Positions 1-9,583 of a stretch of 64,000 nucleotides of DNA are shown piece after piece (the first letter of the stretch is position 1; each line of letters starts with the position of its first letter). This DNA comes from Betaproteobacteria bacterium (lineage in GTDB: Bacteria; Pseudomonadota; Gammaproteobacteria; Burkholderiales; SG8-39). The position numbers and the translations under genes were made by a program. The stretch spans positions 1 through 64,000 of the forward strand of contig JACQTO010000176.1 of NCBI GenBank assembly GCA_016210745.1, given 5' to 3'. The notes beneath the pieces are model-generated. The model did not search any database and was not told where the DNA came from. It was given only the letters and a program-made list of their open reading frames with translations.

Positions 1-1053
1 ACGCCGTTCTGGCACGAGTTGGATGGCGGCCGCTACATCGGCACCGGTGTCACGGTCGCGTCGATCGATCCGGAAAGCGGATGGGTGAACCTGGGCGCCT
101 ATCGCGCGATGCTCAAGGACAGAAATCACGTGAACCTCGGCATCCACCAGGGCAAACACGGCTACATCCACGTTCAGAAATGGATGGAACGCGAAGGGCG
201 CGCGCCGGTCGTGATCCACATCGGCATGGATCCGCTGTTCCTGATACTCGGCGGCGTCGAGGTGCCCACCGGTGTGTGCGAGCTCAACTACGCCGGGGCC
301 ATTCGCGGCGAGCCGGTGAAAGTGGTGAAGAGCACCATCACCGGGCTTCCCATCATCGCCAATGCGGAGATCGTGCTCGAAGGCTGGATCAAGAAGGGCG
401 ACAAGACAGACGAGGGTCCCTTCGGCGAGTGGCCCGGCTATTACGTGAGCGGTGTCGCAAAAGAGCCGTACCTCAAGGTCGAGCGCGTTCTCTATCGCAA
501 CAATCCCATCATGCTCGGCTCGCCGCCCGCCAAGCCGCCGCATGACTACTCCTACATGCGCACCATCCTGAAGTCGGCGATGATCTTCGACGCGCTCGTC
601 TCGGCGGGAATCCCCGAGGTGAAAGGTGTCTACGCGCCCGAGTGCGGCGGCGGCCGCATGTTCGTGGTGGTCGCCATCAAGCAGCGCTACGCCGGACACG
701 CCCGCCAGGCGGGCTTCATCGCGTCGCAGTGCCGGGAGGCGGCGTACATGGGCAAGTACACCGTCGTTGTGGACGAGGACATCGACGTCACCAATCTCGA
801 GGAAGTGATTTGGGCGATTTGCACCCGCACTGATCCCGCCACCAGCATCGATTTCATCCGCCGCGCGTGGGCGAGCACGGCCGAGCCGATGCTGCGGAAA
901 GGCCAGCCGCCGTTCAACACGCGCGCCATCATCGATGCCTGCCGCCCCTACGAGTGGTTCGACGAGTTTCCCAAGGTTGCCCAGGTCGATCCCGCCTATC
1001 TGAGCGAGTTGGAGAAGAAGTGGGGCGATCTTTTCACGGCGGGCGGCGCGTAG
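1..1053 (+). CDS. UbiD-family decarboxylase, 3' part (cut by window edge)
   Basis: The reading frame is open from base 1 and runs 350 codons to the stop, so the N-terminus lies outside the window. The sequence looks like the C-terminal two thirds of a UbiD-type (de)carboxylase, a family that uses prenylated FMN on aromatic or alpha,beta-unsaturated acids. Family-like segments include a Gly-rich DGGRYIGTG stretch at the very start, GPFGEWPGYY near residue 140 and PECGGGRMFVVVAIKQRY near residue 213. The substrate cannot be read from the sequence. No ubiX-like flavin prenyltransferase is visible beside it. The family call is firm; the reaction is not known. Confidence 0.88.
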   Translation, partial: TPFWHELDGGRYIGTGVTVASIDPESGWVNLGAYRAMLKDRNHVNLGIHQGKHGYIHVQKWMEREGRAPVVIHIGMDPLFLILGGVEVPTGVCELNYAGAIRGEPVKVVKSTITGLPIIANAEIVLEGWIKKGDKTDEGPFGEWPGYYVSGVAKEPYLKVERVLYRNNPIMLGSPPAKPPHDYSYMRTILKSAMIFDALVSAGIPEVKGVYAPECGGGRMFVVVAIKQRYAGHARQAGFIASQCREAAYMGKYTVVVDEDIDVTNLEEVIWAICTRTDPATSIDFIRRAWASTAEPMLRKGQPPFNTRAIIDACRPYEWFDEFPKVAQVDPAYLSELEKKWGDLFTAGGA

Positions 1054-1283
1054 GTCGACACGGACGCCGCGGCTGGGACCGAGCCAAGCCGCGGCGCCGG
1101 CATTTCGCGGCGGCCAGGTCCTCTGTTCAATCGGAGCGCGCATAAGCGACCAGCTCGCCGACGTCGCGCGCGTACGTGGGCGCACCACGAAGTCGGAAGA
1201 CGTGGTCTGAATGTTTCCAGCTTGCTGTGAGAGAGAATACGGAACCGGCAATCGCTCACCGACCGGCATGGCGGACTAACGAA

Positions 1284-2102
1284 ATGATTGGCCCGCTATT
1301 AACTCAAAAAGTACACGAAACACTGCACGCTGCCGCGCGCGCCGGTGGGTCCACGGTTGAGTGCTCGTTGGACCTCGATCGTTCGAGGACGACCGTCGAG
1401 GTGGACGTTGCAGGATGGATCTGGCAAGACCAGCGATTCCCCTATCTGGACACCTGCAAGGACAGAACCATCTACCACTGGGTTGACGGGGCCTTTCAGC
1501 CAGTGGCGCGTTTCACAACGTCACTGATCAAGTTGGTGCCAACTGAGTGGGGCCCGCCGACGTTCGAAATCGATGGCATCAAGATGTTACCCACGGCGCG
1601 TGTCTCGCCCTATGCGGATGCCGAGCGCAAAGTCGACTTGATTCGACCGCGCGGCAAGGCGATCCTCGATACGTGTGGCGGCCTTGGATATTTCGCCGGA
1701 TGGTGCTTGCAAAGACACGCCAGGCGGGTGCTTTCGTACGAGATCAATCCAGACGTGATCTGGCTGCGTAGCCTCAACCCTTGGTCGCCCGAGGTTGGCA
1801 GTGGTTTGATGTTGGCGCAGCTCGATATTACCGAGGCGATCGGATTACTGCCCGATAAATCGTTCGACGCCGTCTTGCACGATCCGCCTCGTTTCGGCAT
1901 TGCGGGGAACCTGTACTCGCAGGCCTTTTACGAGCACCTCAACAGGGTGCTCAGGGCGAATGGCATGTTGTTTCATTACACCGGTACGCCGAACAAACTC
2001 ACTAGCGGGCGCGACGTACCCGGGGAGGTGGCTCGACGTTTGCGGCGCGCCGGGTTTGTGACGGCATTCAACGGGGATAGCGTATTGGCGGTAAAAAAGT
2101 AG
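1284..2102 (+). CDS. Class I SAM-dependent methyltransferase-like protein
   Basis: A 272-residue protein with a Rossmann methyltransferase core in its second half. Motif I reads ILDTCGGLGYFAGW, the acidic strand-2 end is LSYEINPDVIW, and the motif IV region is DAVLHDPPRFGI. The DPPR form of motif IV is seen in some RNA or small-molecule methyltransferases, but the substrate cannot be assigned. The first 120 residues are a poorly recognisable N-terminal domain. The frame is open further upstream to about 1176; ATG 1284 was preferred because the extension looks unlike protein and has no ribosome site. It lies in tandem with another methyltransferase. Confidence 0.7.
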   Translation: MIGPLLTQKVHETLHAAARAGGSTVECSLDLDRSRTTVEVDVAGWIWQDQRFPYLDTCKDRTIYHWVDGAFQPVARFTTSLIKLVPTEWGPPTFEIDGIKMLPTARVSPYADAERKVDLIRPRGKAILDTCGGLGYFAGWCLQRHARRVLSYEINPDVIWLRSLNPWSPEVGSGLMLAQLDITEAIGLLPDKSFDAVLHDPPRFGIAGNLYSQAFYEHLNRVLRANGMLFHYTGTPNKLTSGRDVPGEVARRLRRAGFVTAFNGDSVLAVKK

Positions 2103-2224
2103 AGGGGCTCACACTGCGGTCAGAACGATGTGGCGGACAACGGCAATTGCGAGGTAATTGTTTTGGCCGAAATTCGCGCCGATCCCAGGCACGCAACTGG
2201 TGAATCTTATCTGGAGGTATCTCG

Positions 2225-3403
2225 GTGAGTGAGCATCCGGTCATGAATTGGACTGAGGCCGGGGAGACACGCTCCGCCCGTTGGCGCTCCGAGCGCGGAG
2301 CGCCGCCCCCCAAGCGCGTGGTCATCGGCGACGACCGCATGACGGCCGATGCCGCCTATCGCTACGCCTGCGAGGGCACCGCCCTGTTGTGGCGAGGTGA
2401 TTTCCAGAATGCGCGCCAATTGCTGCAGGCGCTGGCAAGGCGCGTTGACCGTAAACCGCGCACGCCGCGCCCGTCGGCGCCGTCCTCTTCTCCGGCTGCA
2501 TTGCCCGCGGAATCGCCGATGATTTCGCCGACCGGCGGCTTTCATCTTTATCGCCAGGCTCAGTCCCAGCGCGCACGCACGCTGGGAATGCTGCTTATAC
2601 CGTTGGCGGACGACTACCGCGTGCCGCTGAGGCGCGCGCCCGACGTGCGGCAGGCCTGCATTGAAGCTTACGGCCCGGGACAGGAGCGCTCGGTGACCTC
2701 GCTGCGCGAGCTGCTGGGCCTGATCGGCGCGCACGAGTGGCGCAAGGCGGGAATCGAGATCCCTGCGCTCGGCGGCCGCATCCACCCGCACTACGGTGTG
2801 TTCGCGCCGGTGCGCAGCGAGTACGTGGGCCTTGTGGCCACGGCGCCGCTGCCTGTGCCCGAGTCGTCACTGGCCTTCGACATCGGCACCGGCACCGGTG
2901 TACTCGCTGCAGTACTGGCCCGGCGCGGCGTCGCGCACATCGTGGCCACCGAGCAGGACCCGCGTGCGCTGGTGTGCGCCCGCGAGAACATCGCGCGGCT
3001 CGGGCTGGCCGGACAGGTGGAAGTCGTGCAGGCCGACCTCTTTCCCGAGGGACAGGCTGCGCTCGTCGTCTGCAATCCCCCATGGATCCCCGCGCGGCCA
3101 AGCTCCCCCATCGAGCATGCCATCTACGACCCCGAAAGCCGAATGCTGCGCGGATTCATCGGCGGGCTGGCCGCGCATCTGGGACCGGGAGGCGAAGGAT
3201 GGCTGGTGCTTTCGGATATTGCGGAACACTTGGGCCTGCGTTCGCGCGCCGAGTTGCTGGCTGCTTTCGATGCGGCGGGACTGAGGGTCGCGGGGCGAAC
3301 GGACGTCCGTCCGCATCATCCCAAGGTCGCTGACGCCACCGACCCGCTCCACACTGCGCGCGCCGCGGAGCTGACATCGCTCTGGCGTCTCGTGGTGCGC
3401 TGA
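2225..3403 (+). CDS. PrmC/HemK-like class I methyltransferase with N-terminal extension
   Basis: The protein has 392 residues and starts at GTG behind a good GGAGGT site. The C-terminal half carries motif I FDIGTGTGVLAAVLA, the acidic strand end ATEQDPRAL and motif IV VVCNPPWIP. NPPW/NPPY is typical of enzymes that methylate planar nitrogen, such as PrmC on release-factor glutamine or N6-adenine enzymes. The first 200 residues are unusual for PrmC: a helical start, a Pro/Ser-rich linker near residues 75-105, then a conserved-looking region. It is therefore probably not the housekeeping prmC. The next gene is convergent. Confidence 0.72.
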   Translation: MSEHPVMNWTEAGETRSARWRSERGAPPPKRVVIGDDRMTADAAYRYACEGTALLWRGDFQNARQLLQALARRVDRKPRTPRPSAPSSSPAALPAESPMISPTGGFHLYRQAQSQRARTLGMLLIPLADDYRVPLRRAPDVRQACIEAYGPGQERSVTSLRELLGLIGAHEWRKAGIEIPALGGRIHPHYGVFAPVRSEYVGLVATAPLPVPESSLAFDIGTGTGVLAAVLARRGVAHIVATEQDPRALVCARENIARLGLAGQVEVVQADLFPEGQAALVVCNPPWIPARPSSPIEHAIYDPESRMLRGFIGGLAAHLGPGGEGWLVLSDIAEHLGLRSRAELLAAFDAAGLRVAGRTDVRPHHPKVADATDPLHTARAAELTSLWRLVVR

Positions 3404-3474
3404 CCGTCACTGCGATCTGCGGCGCTACGCCGCAGTTGATCAGCGATTATCGCCACCGCCAATATGCCTTCCGT

Positions 3475-4431
3475 TCAATCAGCGCGGATCTTCGCCTCGC
3501 GTACAAACGCTCCGAAACGCTCGCGATCACGGAGCTGCAGCGCCGCGAACTCCTCGGGCGAAGCGGTGACTGCCTCGGCCCCGGTGGCGGCAAGCGCCGT
3601 GCGCGCCTCCGCGGACTGCATGATGCGGCCGATCTCACGGTTCAGGCGTAGGACGATCTCGCGCGGGGTGCCGGCCGGGGCGAAAACGCCGTAGAGAGGA
3701 TCGGTGCCCACGTCCGCCCCCGCCTCGGCCATGGTCGGGGTGTCGGGGAAGAGGGGCGAGCGCGCCGGGAGCACCACGCCGAGCAGGCGCAGCTTATCGG
3801 CTTTGATATGCGGGGTGGCCCCACCGGGGTCGAAGGTGAAATCGATCTGGCCACCGAGCAGCGCGGTGAGCGCCGGTGTCGCGCCCTTGAAGGGCACATG
3901 AGTGGCCTGCACCTTTGCCGCGCGCAGCATCATTTCGGCATAGATGTGCAGCGTGGTGCCGTTGCCGGCAGACCCGTAGTTGAGCTTGCCGGGATTGGCG
4001 CGGGCGTAGGCGATCAGCTCTCCGACGCTGCGCACCGGCACGCCGGGGCGCACCACCAGGGAAATCAACGTGCGGATCGTCGGCGCCACCGGCTCCAGAT
4101 CTTTAGCCACGTCAAACGCCAGGTTATACAAATGCGGACCGACGACGATCGGACTGCCGGACGTGTGGAGAAGCGTGTAGCCGTCCGGCGCGGACTTGGC
4201 CACCGCCTCCATGCCGACGGTGCCGCCGGCGCCGGCGCGGTGCTCGATCACGACCGGCTGGCCAAGCGTCTTGCTCAGCGGCGGCGCGAAAATTCGCGCG
4301 ACCTGATCCACGGGGCCGCCGGCCGCGGTGTTGACGATCAATCGAATGGGCTTGGCCGGCCAGGTTTGAGCCCAGGCAAGCGGCGTGAAGGTGAAAGCGA
4401 ATGCGGCTGCGATCAGACAAAGCGCGTTCAT
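3475..4431 (-). CDS. Bug-family tripartite tricarboxylate transporter binding protein
   Basis: A 318-residue secreted protein. The first 21 residues form a signal peptide ending in AWAQ, followed by the family start WPAKPIRLIVNTAAGGPVDQVAR. Also present are VEHRAGAGGTVGMEAVAKSAPDG and GTTLHIYAEMML, both typical of Bug proteins (TctC family), which bind carboxylates in the periplasm. A GGAGG lies just upstream of the ATG. It is the last gene of a leftward operon with a class II aldolase and hyuB/hyuA, so it may bring in the substrate of those enzymes. No TctA or TctB membrane partner is in the window. Confidence 0.9.
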   Translation of the reverse strand: MNALCLIAAAFAFTFTPLAWAQTWPAKPIRLIVNTAAGGPVDQVARIFAPPLSKTLGQPVVIEHRAGAGGTVGMEAVAKSAPDGYTLLHTSGSPIVVGPHLYNLAFDVAKDLEPVAPTIRTLISLVVRPGVPVRSVGELIAYARANPGKLNYGSAGNGTTLHIYAEMMLRAAKVQATHVPFKGATPALTALLGGQIDFTFDPGGATPHIKADKLRLLGVVLPARSPLFPDTPTMAEAGADVGTDPLYGVFAPAGTPREIVLRLNREIGRIMQSAEARTALAATGAEAVTASPEEFAALQLRDRERFGAFVREAKIRAD

Positions 4432-4483
4432 GTTCTCCTCCCTGGATGTTGCCTAAATCCTCCGATAGGTAGCGTGGCGCCGC

Positions 4484-5287
4484 CTATTTTTTCGCAAACG
4501 CCCTTTTTTTCCACAGCTCCCAGGGACGCACTACGGTGGAGTTCGTGACCAGCTCGGTTTTTACGCCCTCCTCCGGATCGAGGTAGTTGATGCTGCCGCC
4601 AAGACCGATTGCCTGCACCTGCAGCTTGGCGTTCATCTCGGTGTAGATGGCGCGATACACCACGAGCGGCAGGGTCGGGGCCACCACCACGTTGCCATGA
4701 CCGCGCATCAGCGCCACCGATTTGTCGGCGAGCGAGGTCGCCAGCGCGCGGCCCAGGGCGGGCTCCCGCACCAGCATGTCTGTCATGCCGGCGGCGTCCC
4801 GGATCTCGAAGACCGGTACGCCGCGGGCGAGAAACCCGCTCATGTTGTAGAGCGCTCGCATCGGCACGCTCGACACGGAAAAAGGGATGACCGATGGCGA
4901 ATGGCTGTGCACCACGGCATTTATATCGGGGCGCGCCCTGTAGATCTCGCCGTGGATGAATCGCTCGAGGTACATGGAGCGCCCGCGCTGGTCCACCGGA
5001 TCGCTGTCCAGATCGAATTCCATGATGTCGTCGGCGCAAACCAGCTCCGGCGCACGCGAACACGAGATCAGGTAGCGCTCCGGATTCTTCGGGTGACGCA
5101 CGCTGACGTGGCCGAAGCCATCGAGCACGCCATGGTCGGCGAGAATACGGTTGGCGGCGACGAGGTCCTCTATCAGCGCCGCATCGACCGGCCCGCCCGA
5201 AGCGGGCTTCGCGCCGGCTTTCCCGCCTCCCGCGGAGACGGCTCTGGTAATCGGCGCCAGGTGAAATAGCGAGCGGAACAGGTGCAT
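4484..5287 (-). CDS. Class II aldolase/adducin-family protein
   Basis: A 267-residue protein counted from the ATG at 5287, chosen because GAGGAG sits 7 bases upstream; the frame extends nine codons further. Family marks are LADHGVLDGFGHVSVRHP near the N-terminus, the metal-site stretch VVHSHSPSVIPFSV, and a second His in LMRGHGNVVVAP. These match zinc-dependent aldolases and decarboxylases that act on sugar phosphates or small hydroxy-carbonyl acids. It lies between hyuB and a Bug protein in the same orientation, so it is probably a downstream step of the same catabolic route. The substrate is not known. Confidence 0.85.
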   Translation of the reverse strand: MHLFRSLFHLAPITRAVSAGGGKAGAKPASGGPVDAALIEDLVAANRILADHGVLDGFGHVSVRHPKNPERYLISCSRAPELVCADDIMEFDLDSDPVDQRGRSMYLERFIHGEIYRARPDINAVVHSHSPSVIPFSVSSVPMRALYNMSGFLARGVPVFEIRDAAGMTDMLVREPALGRALATSLADKSVALMRGHGNVVVAPTLPLVVYRAIYTEMNAKLQVQAIGLGGSINYLDPEEGVKTELVTNSTVVRPWELWKKRAFAKK

Positions 5288-5363
5288 GGTCTTCTCCTCG
5301 TTCAGTAAGAGCATCAGCGCTTCTAGCTGCGCGCGAGCTTGTTACCGCTCGCAGCGTTGCCGG

Positions 5364-7109
5364 TCAGGAGGATCGGAGTTCCTTCGTCCTAGGCCAGTCG
5401 ATTTCCAGGCTGCCGCGCTTGAGCGCCACCCGGTAGATTTCGCGCGCTGCTTTCAGCGACACGATCTCGTTCTTGACATCCTCTTGGACTCTTTCAGGGT
5501 CGCGTTCGGCGGGATTGCCTACCCCGCCGCCGCCGCCGCTGAACTTGGCCAGAACATCGCCTGTCTGCAGCCAGGTAAGGCGATGCGTCTTGACCGGAAT
5601 CTTTTTCTTTCCTCGCCGAAGGAACGTGTGGGAGAGCGGCGAGTCCTGTCCACCCAGTGCACCGGGCGCGGCCGTGTGGTCGCCGTCGGAGGCGCCCGTG
5701 CTCAAGCCCACGTCCACGCCCTCATTGACTTCCTCGAAGTGAATGCCGCAGCCGCCGCGGAATTTGCCCGCGCCCATCAGATCGGTGGCGAACTCATAGT
5801 TGATGGTGCGCCAGGGCGTGCGCACTTCCTCCTCCTCCACGTTGCCACGGTAAATCGACCCGCGGCCCTGCATCAGGATCGGCCCGGAATAGCCATCGTA
5901 GCCGTTGACGGCCCCCAGACTCCCGATGCAGTTGAAGGAGACGCGCACATAACGGCTCTTCGAGCGCGGATCGTGACCGAAGGCGAAGTCGGAGCGGTTT
6001 CTTCCCGCTGCGGCGATGGCGCGCTCGGGCCGCGCTTTGGACAGCGCCACGAGCACCGCCTCCATGATCGGCACGCCGAGGCTGTTGGGCGAATCGCCGA
6101 CGGTGACCGGATAGCTCGCATTGACCACGGTTCCTTCGGGAGCGATCAGCTCCACGCAATTCAGCGTTCCTTCGTTGTGGAAATCGGCAAGCTCGGGGTC
6201 CAGCGTCAGGATCACCGAGGCCACGGAGTTGGCATAGGTGGTCGAATAGACGCAATTGATGAAGCCTTTTCGCTGCGGCAGGTTGTCGCTGAAGTCGAGA
6301 GTTATCTTCTCGTCCTCGACCTTCACGTCGACGTGCACCGGGACGATCTCGTCGAGCGCCGTACCGTCGTCGTCGGTTGCCGATTCGCCGTGGTAGATGC
6401 CGTTGGGGATTTTCCGGATCTCGGCGCGCACCGCTTTTTCGGTGCGATTGATCATCTCATCGACGCAGGCCAGGACGACGTCTTTGCCGTAGCGGTCCAT
6501 GAGTTTCACCAGCCGCTGTTCGCACAGCTTGGTCGAGGCGATCATGGCGTAGTTGTCGATGCGCACGCCATCGGGCCAGCGCGTATTGGCCCAGATCAGT
6601 TCGAGTAGTTCCCGGTTCTCCTTGCCGGCTTCGACAACCTTGGTCGGCGGAATGATGAGTCCCTCGGCATGGATATCGTAGGCATTCGGGAAGTATCCGC
6701 CCGGATACGCGCCGCCCGTATCCTGCTGGTGTCCCCTGGTGAGGCTCCAGAACGCCAGTTCGTCCTTGTAGAAAATCGGCCGATAGAATCCCCAGTCGGG
6801 CAGGTGGCAGTTGAAGCCGCCGTTGTAGGGGTCGTTGGCGAGAATGACGTCTCCGGGACGCAGGTTGTCCTTGAACTTGGCGGCGATCGACTTTACGGCG
6901 AACGAACCGGCGAGGAAGTGCACGGCGATTCCCACCGGCACGGCGACCGTGCGCCCGGTCGCGTCCCATATGCCCGTGGAAAGGTCGTGCAGAACGCCCA
7001 TCAGATAGTTCTGCGCGGTCCGCTCCACCAAATAGCGCATGTCGTAGCAGGTCTGCTGCATGTCGTACCAGACCGTGCTGAGCGTGGTCTCGTCAATCGC
7101 GGTGGTCAT
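5364..7109 (-). CDS. Hydantoinase B/oxoprolinase-family protein
   Basis: A 581-residue protein of the HyuB family, the partner of HyuA in ATP-dependent N-methylhydantoinase, 5-oxoprolinase and acetophenone- or acetone-carboxylase-like enzymes. Typical stretches are DLSTGIWDATGRTVAVPVGIAVH, GDVILANDPYNGGFNCHLPDW and, near the C-terminus, a Gly-rich FSGGGGGVGNP. GGAGG precedes the ATG. It is downstream of hyuA with a hairpin repeat in the 176-bp gap. The substrate cannot be decided between a cyclic amide and a ketone, and no third carboxylase-type subunit is obvious. Its length is close to that of many HyuB proteins. Confidence 0.9.
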   Translation of the reverse strand: MTTAIDETTLSTVWYDMQQTCYDMRYLVERTAQNYLMGVLHDLSTGIWDATGRTVAVPVGIAVHFLAGSFAVKSIAAKFKDNLRPGDVILANDPYNGGFNCHLPDWGFYRPIFYKDELAFWSLTRGHQQDTGGAYPGGYFPNAYDIHAEGLIIPPTKVVEAGKENRELLELIWANTRWPDGVRIDNYAMIASTKLCEQRLVKLMDRYGKDVVLACVDEMINRTEKAVRAEIRKIPNGIYHGESATDDDGTALDEIVPVHVDVKVEDEKITLDFSDNLPQRKGFINCVYSTTYANSVASVILTLDPELADFHNEGTLNCVELIAPEGTVVNASYPVTVGDSPNSLGVPIMEAVLVALSKARPERAIAAAGRNRSDFAFGHDPRSKSRYVRVSFNCIGSLGAVNGYDGYSGPILMQGRGSIYRGNVEEEEVRTPWRTINYEFATDLMGAGKFRGGCGIHFEEVNEGVDVGLSTGASDGDHTAAPGALGGQDSPLSHTFLRRGKKKIPVKTHRLTWLQTGDVLAKFSGGGGGVGNPAERDPERVQEDVKNEIVSLKAAREIYRVALKRGSLEIDWPRTKELRSS

Positions 7110-7137
7110 TTAATCGCTTCCTCCAAAAACCTACATA

Positions 7138-7240
7138 ACCCGAACCAAAGAGGCTGCCTCTGCCTTTTATCGATCTCCCCTTTCATGCAGTTGCATGCAA
7201 CTGCATGAAAGGGGAGACCTAACAAAAGCAAATCTTCGCC
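7138..7240 (-). repeat. Covarying-stem repeat, copy A (perfect 42-bp palindrome)
   Basis: The core 7175-7216 is a perfect 42-base palindrome that begins CTCCCCTTTCATGCAGTTGC. Read on the minus strand, both arms match those of the copies at 21.2, 23.0, 33.6 and 42.6 kb: GGCGAAGATTTG before the stem and GATAAAAGGC followed by a CTTTGGTTCGGG-like end after it. The stem bases differ from the other copies yet stay paired. It lies in the hyuA-hyuB gap in the direction of transcription. Confidence 0.85.
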
Positions 7241-7285
7241 TCTAGCGCCGATATCGGCGTACCACGCAACGAACGTGAAACCCCC

Positions 7286-9346
7286 TCACAAAACCCTCAA
7301 CTGGTAAGTCCCCGTCGCATCCACCACGCATCGGTACCGCTCCGGCACCACCACCGTCGTGGTCGTTTCCTGGATCAGGGCAGGGCCGAGGATCGCGTCG
7401 CGGTTGCGCAAACGCTCGCCGTCGTAGACCGGCGTATCTTTCGGCTTCCCCTCGAAGAAACACGTCCTGCGGGATTTCAGGGCGTGCGCGGGATCGGCAT
7501 TGCCTTCGGCGCGAAGGCTCATGGTGATCGGTTTCTTGGCGCGCACTCGGGCGCGCAAACGGAAGGTGAAGAACTCCACCTCTCGTCCGGGCATCGCGAA
7601 CGCGTACAGCTGCTCGTGGCGCTTGTCGAAGGCGCTCAACGCGGCCTGAATCTCGGCGTTGCCGAGCGTGCCGCCGGGCATGTCGCTCTCCAGTTCGTGG
7701 AATTGACCGTGATAGCGCATGTCGGCGCTTCGAGTCATGATGATGTCGTCCTTCGATTCGGCGACGTGCATGAGCTTGGCCGTCGCCTCGGACTGCATCT
7801 CCTCGAAGACCTGGTTCAGCCTGGCGAGATCCATCTGGTGCGCGCTGCAAGGATAGGAGCGGTTGAACTCCATGCCGACTTCGGCGGTGAACATGCCGAA
7901 AGCGCTATAGAAAGAGGTGAAGCGCGGAACGATCGAAACCGGTATGTCGAGCCTGTCGGCAATCCAGGCCGCGTGAAGTCCGCCGCCACCGCCCGCCGAC
8001 ATCAGAACGTAGTCCCGCGGGTCGAATCCGCGCTTGGTGCAAGTCTTGGTGATATGTCCGGCGATAACCGTATTTGCCAGGCTGAAGATCGCGGTGGCCA
8101 TTTGCACCGGGTCGTTGATGCCAAGCTGGCGTCCGAGCTTGGCGATCGCCTGCTCGGCCAAATCCATGCGCAAGGGCATTTCGCCGCCCAGGTAAAACTC
8201 CGGAGCGATGTAGCCAAGCAGCAGCGATGCATCCAGCACGGTGGGTTCGATTCCGCCCCGGTCATAGCACACCGGCCCCGGGACCGAAGCCGATGACCTG
8301 GGGCCGATTCGCAGCACCCCAAGGGGATCGATCCAGGCGATGCTGCCGCCTCCGCCTTCGAAGCTGTTCGAGTCGACCTTCTTTACCGCGATGCGCTCGT
8401 CTCCGACCCAGGCTTCGGAAGTGGTCGGAATATCGCCGTTGGCGATCAGCGCGATATCGCTGGTGGTGCCGCCGATATCGAGGGAAATGATGTCCTTGTG
8501 TCCGGTCCGGGAACCCCAGTACACCCCCGCCGCGGGGCCGGCCGCCGGCCCCGAGCCGATCATGTAGATGGAGCGCTTGCGTGCCTCGTCGACGGACTGC
8601 ACTAGGCCGTTGCTCAATACGATCAGCAACGAGCCGCCGAATCCGGCGTGCTTGAGCCTGCTCTCGAGCGTATTCAAATACCTGTCTACCACCGGTCCGA
8701 TATAGGCCGCTGCGACCGTGGTGCTGAATCGCTCGTATTCTCTCCAGACAGGCAGGATTTCGTGCGACGCGGTAACGAAGACGCCCGGATACAGTTTGCG
8801 GCAGAGATCGACCGCGCGGCGCTCGTTCTCGGGGTTGGCATAGGAGTGCAGGAAGCACACGGCGATCGACTGCACGCCTTGCTTTTGCAGCGATTTTGCC
8901 GCCTTCGTGACGTCCTCCTCCGACAGGGGCGTCATGATCTGGCCGGTGTGCAGCGTCCTTTCGGCGACACCGAGCCTGCGGTAACGCGGCACCAGCGGCT
9001 GATACGGCGGAATGAACAGGTTGTACATCGAGCTCAGCCGCATGCCCCTGCGAATTTCGCAGATGTCGCGGAAACCTTTGGTGGTGATCATGCCTGTAGA
9101 GGCGCCGTCGCCGGTCAGGATCGCGTTGCTCGCGACGGTGGTCCCGTGCAGTATCAACTCGAGCTGGCCCATGAATTCGGAAGTGGACAGCGCGTAGAAG
9201 CTCGCCGCTTTTTCCAGCGAAGCGATCAAGCCGGACGCATAATCCGGCGGCGTCGATGGAACCTTGAACTGGCGGACTTCCCCCTCTTCGTCCATGATCA
9301 GGCAGTCGGTGAAGGTCCCACCGACGTCGATTGCTGCTTGCTTCAT
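7286..9346 (-). CDS. Hydantoinase A/oxoprolinase-family protein
   Basis: A 686-residue HyuA-family protein. It opens with the ATP-binding AIDVGGTFTDCLIMDEEG of the actin/ASKHA fold and contains LILHGTTVASNAIL, DIGGTTSDIALI near residue 290 and SAGGGGGLHAAWIADRL near 470. In this family the subunit phosphorylates or activates the substrate with ATP, and HyuB completes ring opening or carboxylation. ATG 9346 was chosen behind GGGGGAG; a TTG lies one codon upstream. It is the first gene of the leftward operon, divergent from two Bug genes. The exact substrate is unknown. Confidence 0.9.
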   Translation of the reverse strand: MKQAAIDVGGTFTDCLIMDEEGEVRQFKVPSTPPDYASGLIASLEKAASFYALSTSEFMGQLELILHGTTVASNAILTGDGASTGMITTKGFRDICEIRRGMRLSSMYNLFIPPYQPLVPRYRRLGVAERTLHTGQIMTPLSEEDVTKAAKSLQKQGVQSIAVCFLHSYANPENERRAVDLCRKLYPGVFVTASHEILPVWREYERFSTTVAAAYIGPVVDRYLNTLESRLKHAGFGGSLLIVLSNGLVQSVDEARKRSIYMIGSGPAAGPAAGVYWGSRTGHKDIISLDIGGTTSDIALIANGDIPTTSEAWVGDERIAVKKVDSNSFEGGGGSIAWIDPLGVLRIGPRSSASVPGPVCYDRGGIEPTVLDASLLLGYIAPEFYLGGEMPLRMDLAEQAIAKLGRQLGINDPVQMATAIFSLANTVIAGHITKTCTKRGFDPRDYVLMSAGGGGGLHAAWIADRLDIPVSIVPRFTSFYSAFGMFTAEVGMEFNRSYPCSAHQMDLARLNQVFEEMQSEATAKLMHVAESKDDIIMTRSADMRYHGQFHELESDMPGGTLGNAEIQAALSAFDKRHEQLYAFAMPGREVEFFTFRLRARVRAKKPITMSLRAEGNADPAHALKSRRTCFFEGKPKDTPVYDGERLRNRDAILGPALIQETTTTVVVPERYRCVVDATGTYQLRVL

Positions 9347-9583
9347 CAAAAACTCCCCCTTTCACACCCATCGGGAAAAGCTTTCCCCTTCCGGTCTTTC
9401 ATGGCAAGCTGTTCCCTCCAATAATCGTATTGTTCTTGTCGCCCGGTGCGCCCGGGCGCGGCCAGTATAGCGTGCGCAACGGCATCCTGGGGCCCACGGC
9501 TCTGTGGAGTGATCAACTGTAGAATAAGGAAACGGCAACATACCTGCGGGGATTTCATCCATCGTTTTACGGAGGAGGAAGCG

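Noticed and set aside
1054..1283. A small gene between the UbiD-type gene and the first methyltransferase
   Set aside because: Several open frames exist on both strands but none has a ribosome site or a recognisable motif.
5286..6608. A 440-codon open frame on the plus strand opposite hyuB
   Set aside because: It is antisense to a clear HyuB protein and shows no family motif or ribosome site.
9350..9583. A further copy of the stem repeat near 9355 (CTCCCCCTTTCA)
   Set aside because: Only about ten bases match the stem start, with no inverse partner and no arms. It contains the hyuA ribosome site instead.
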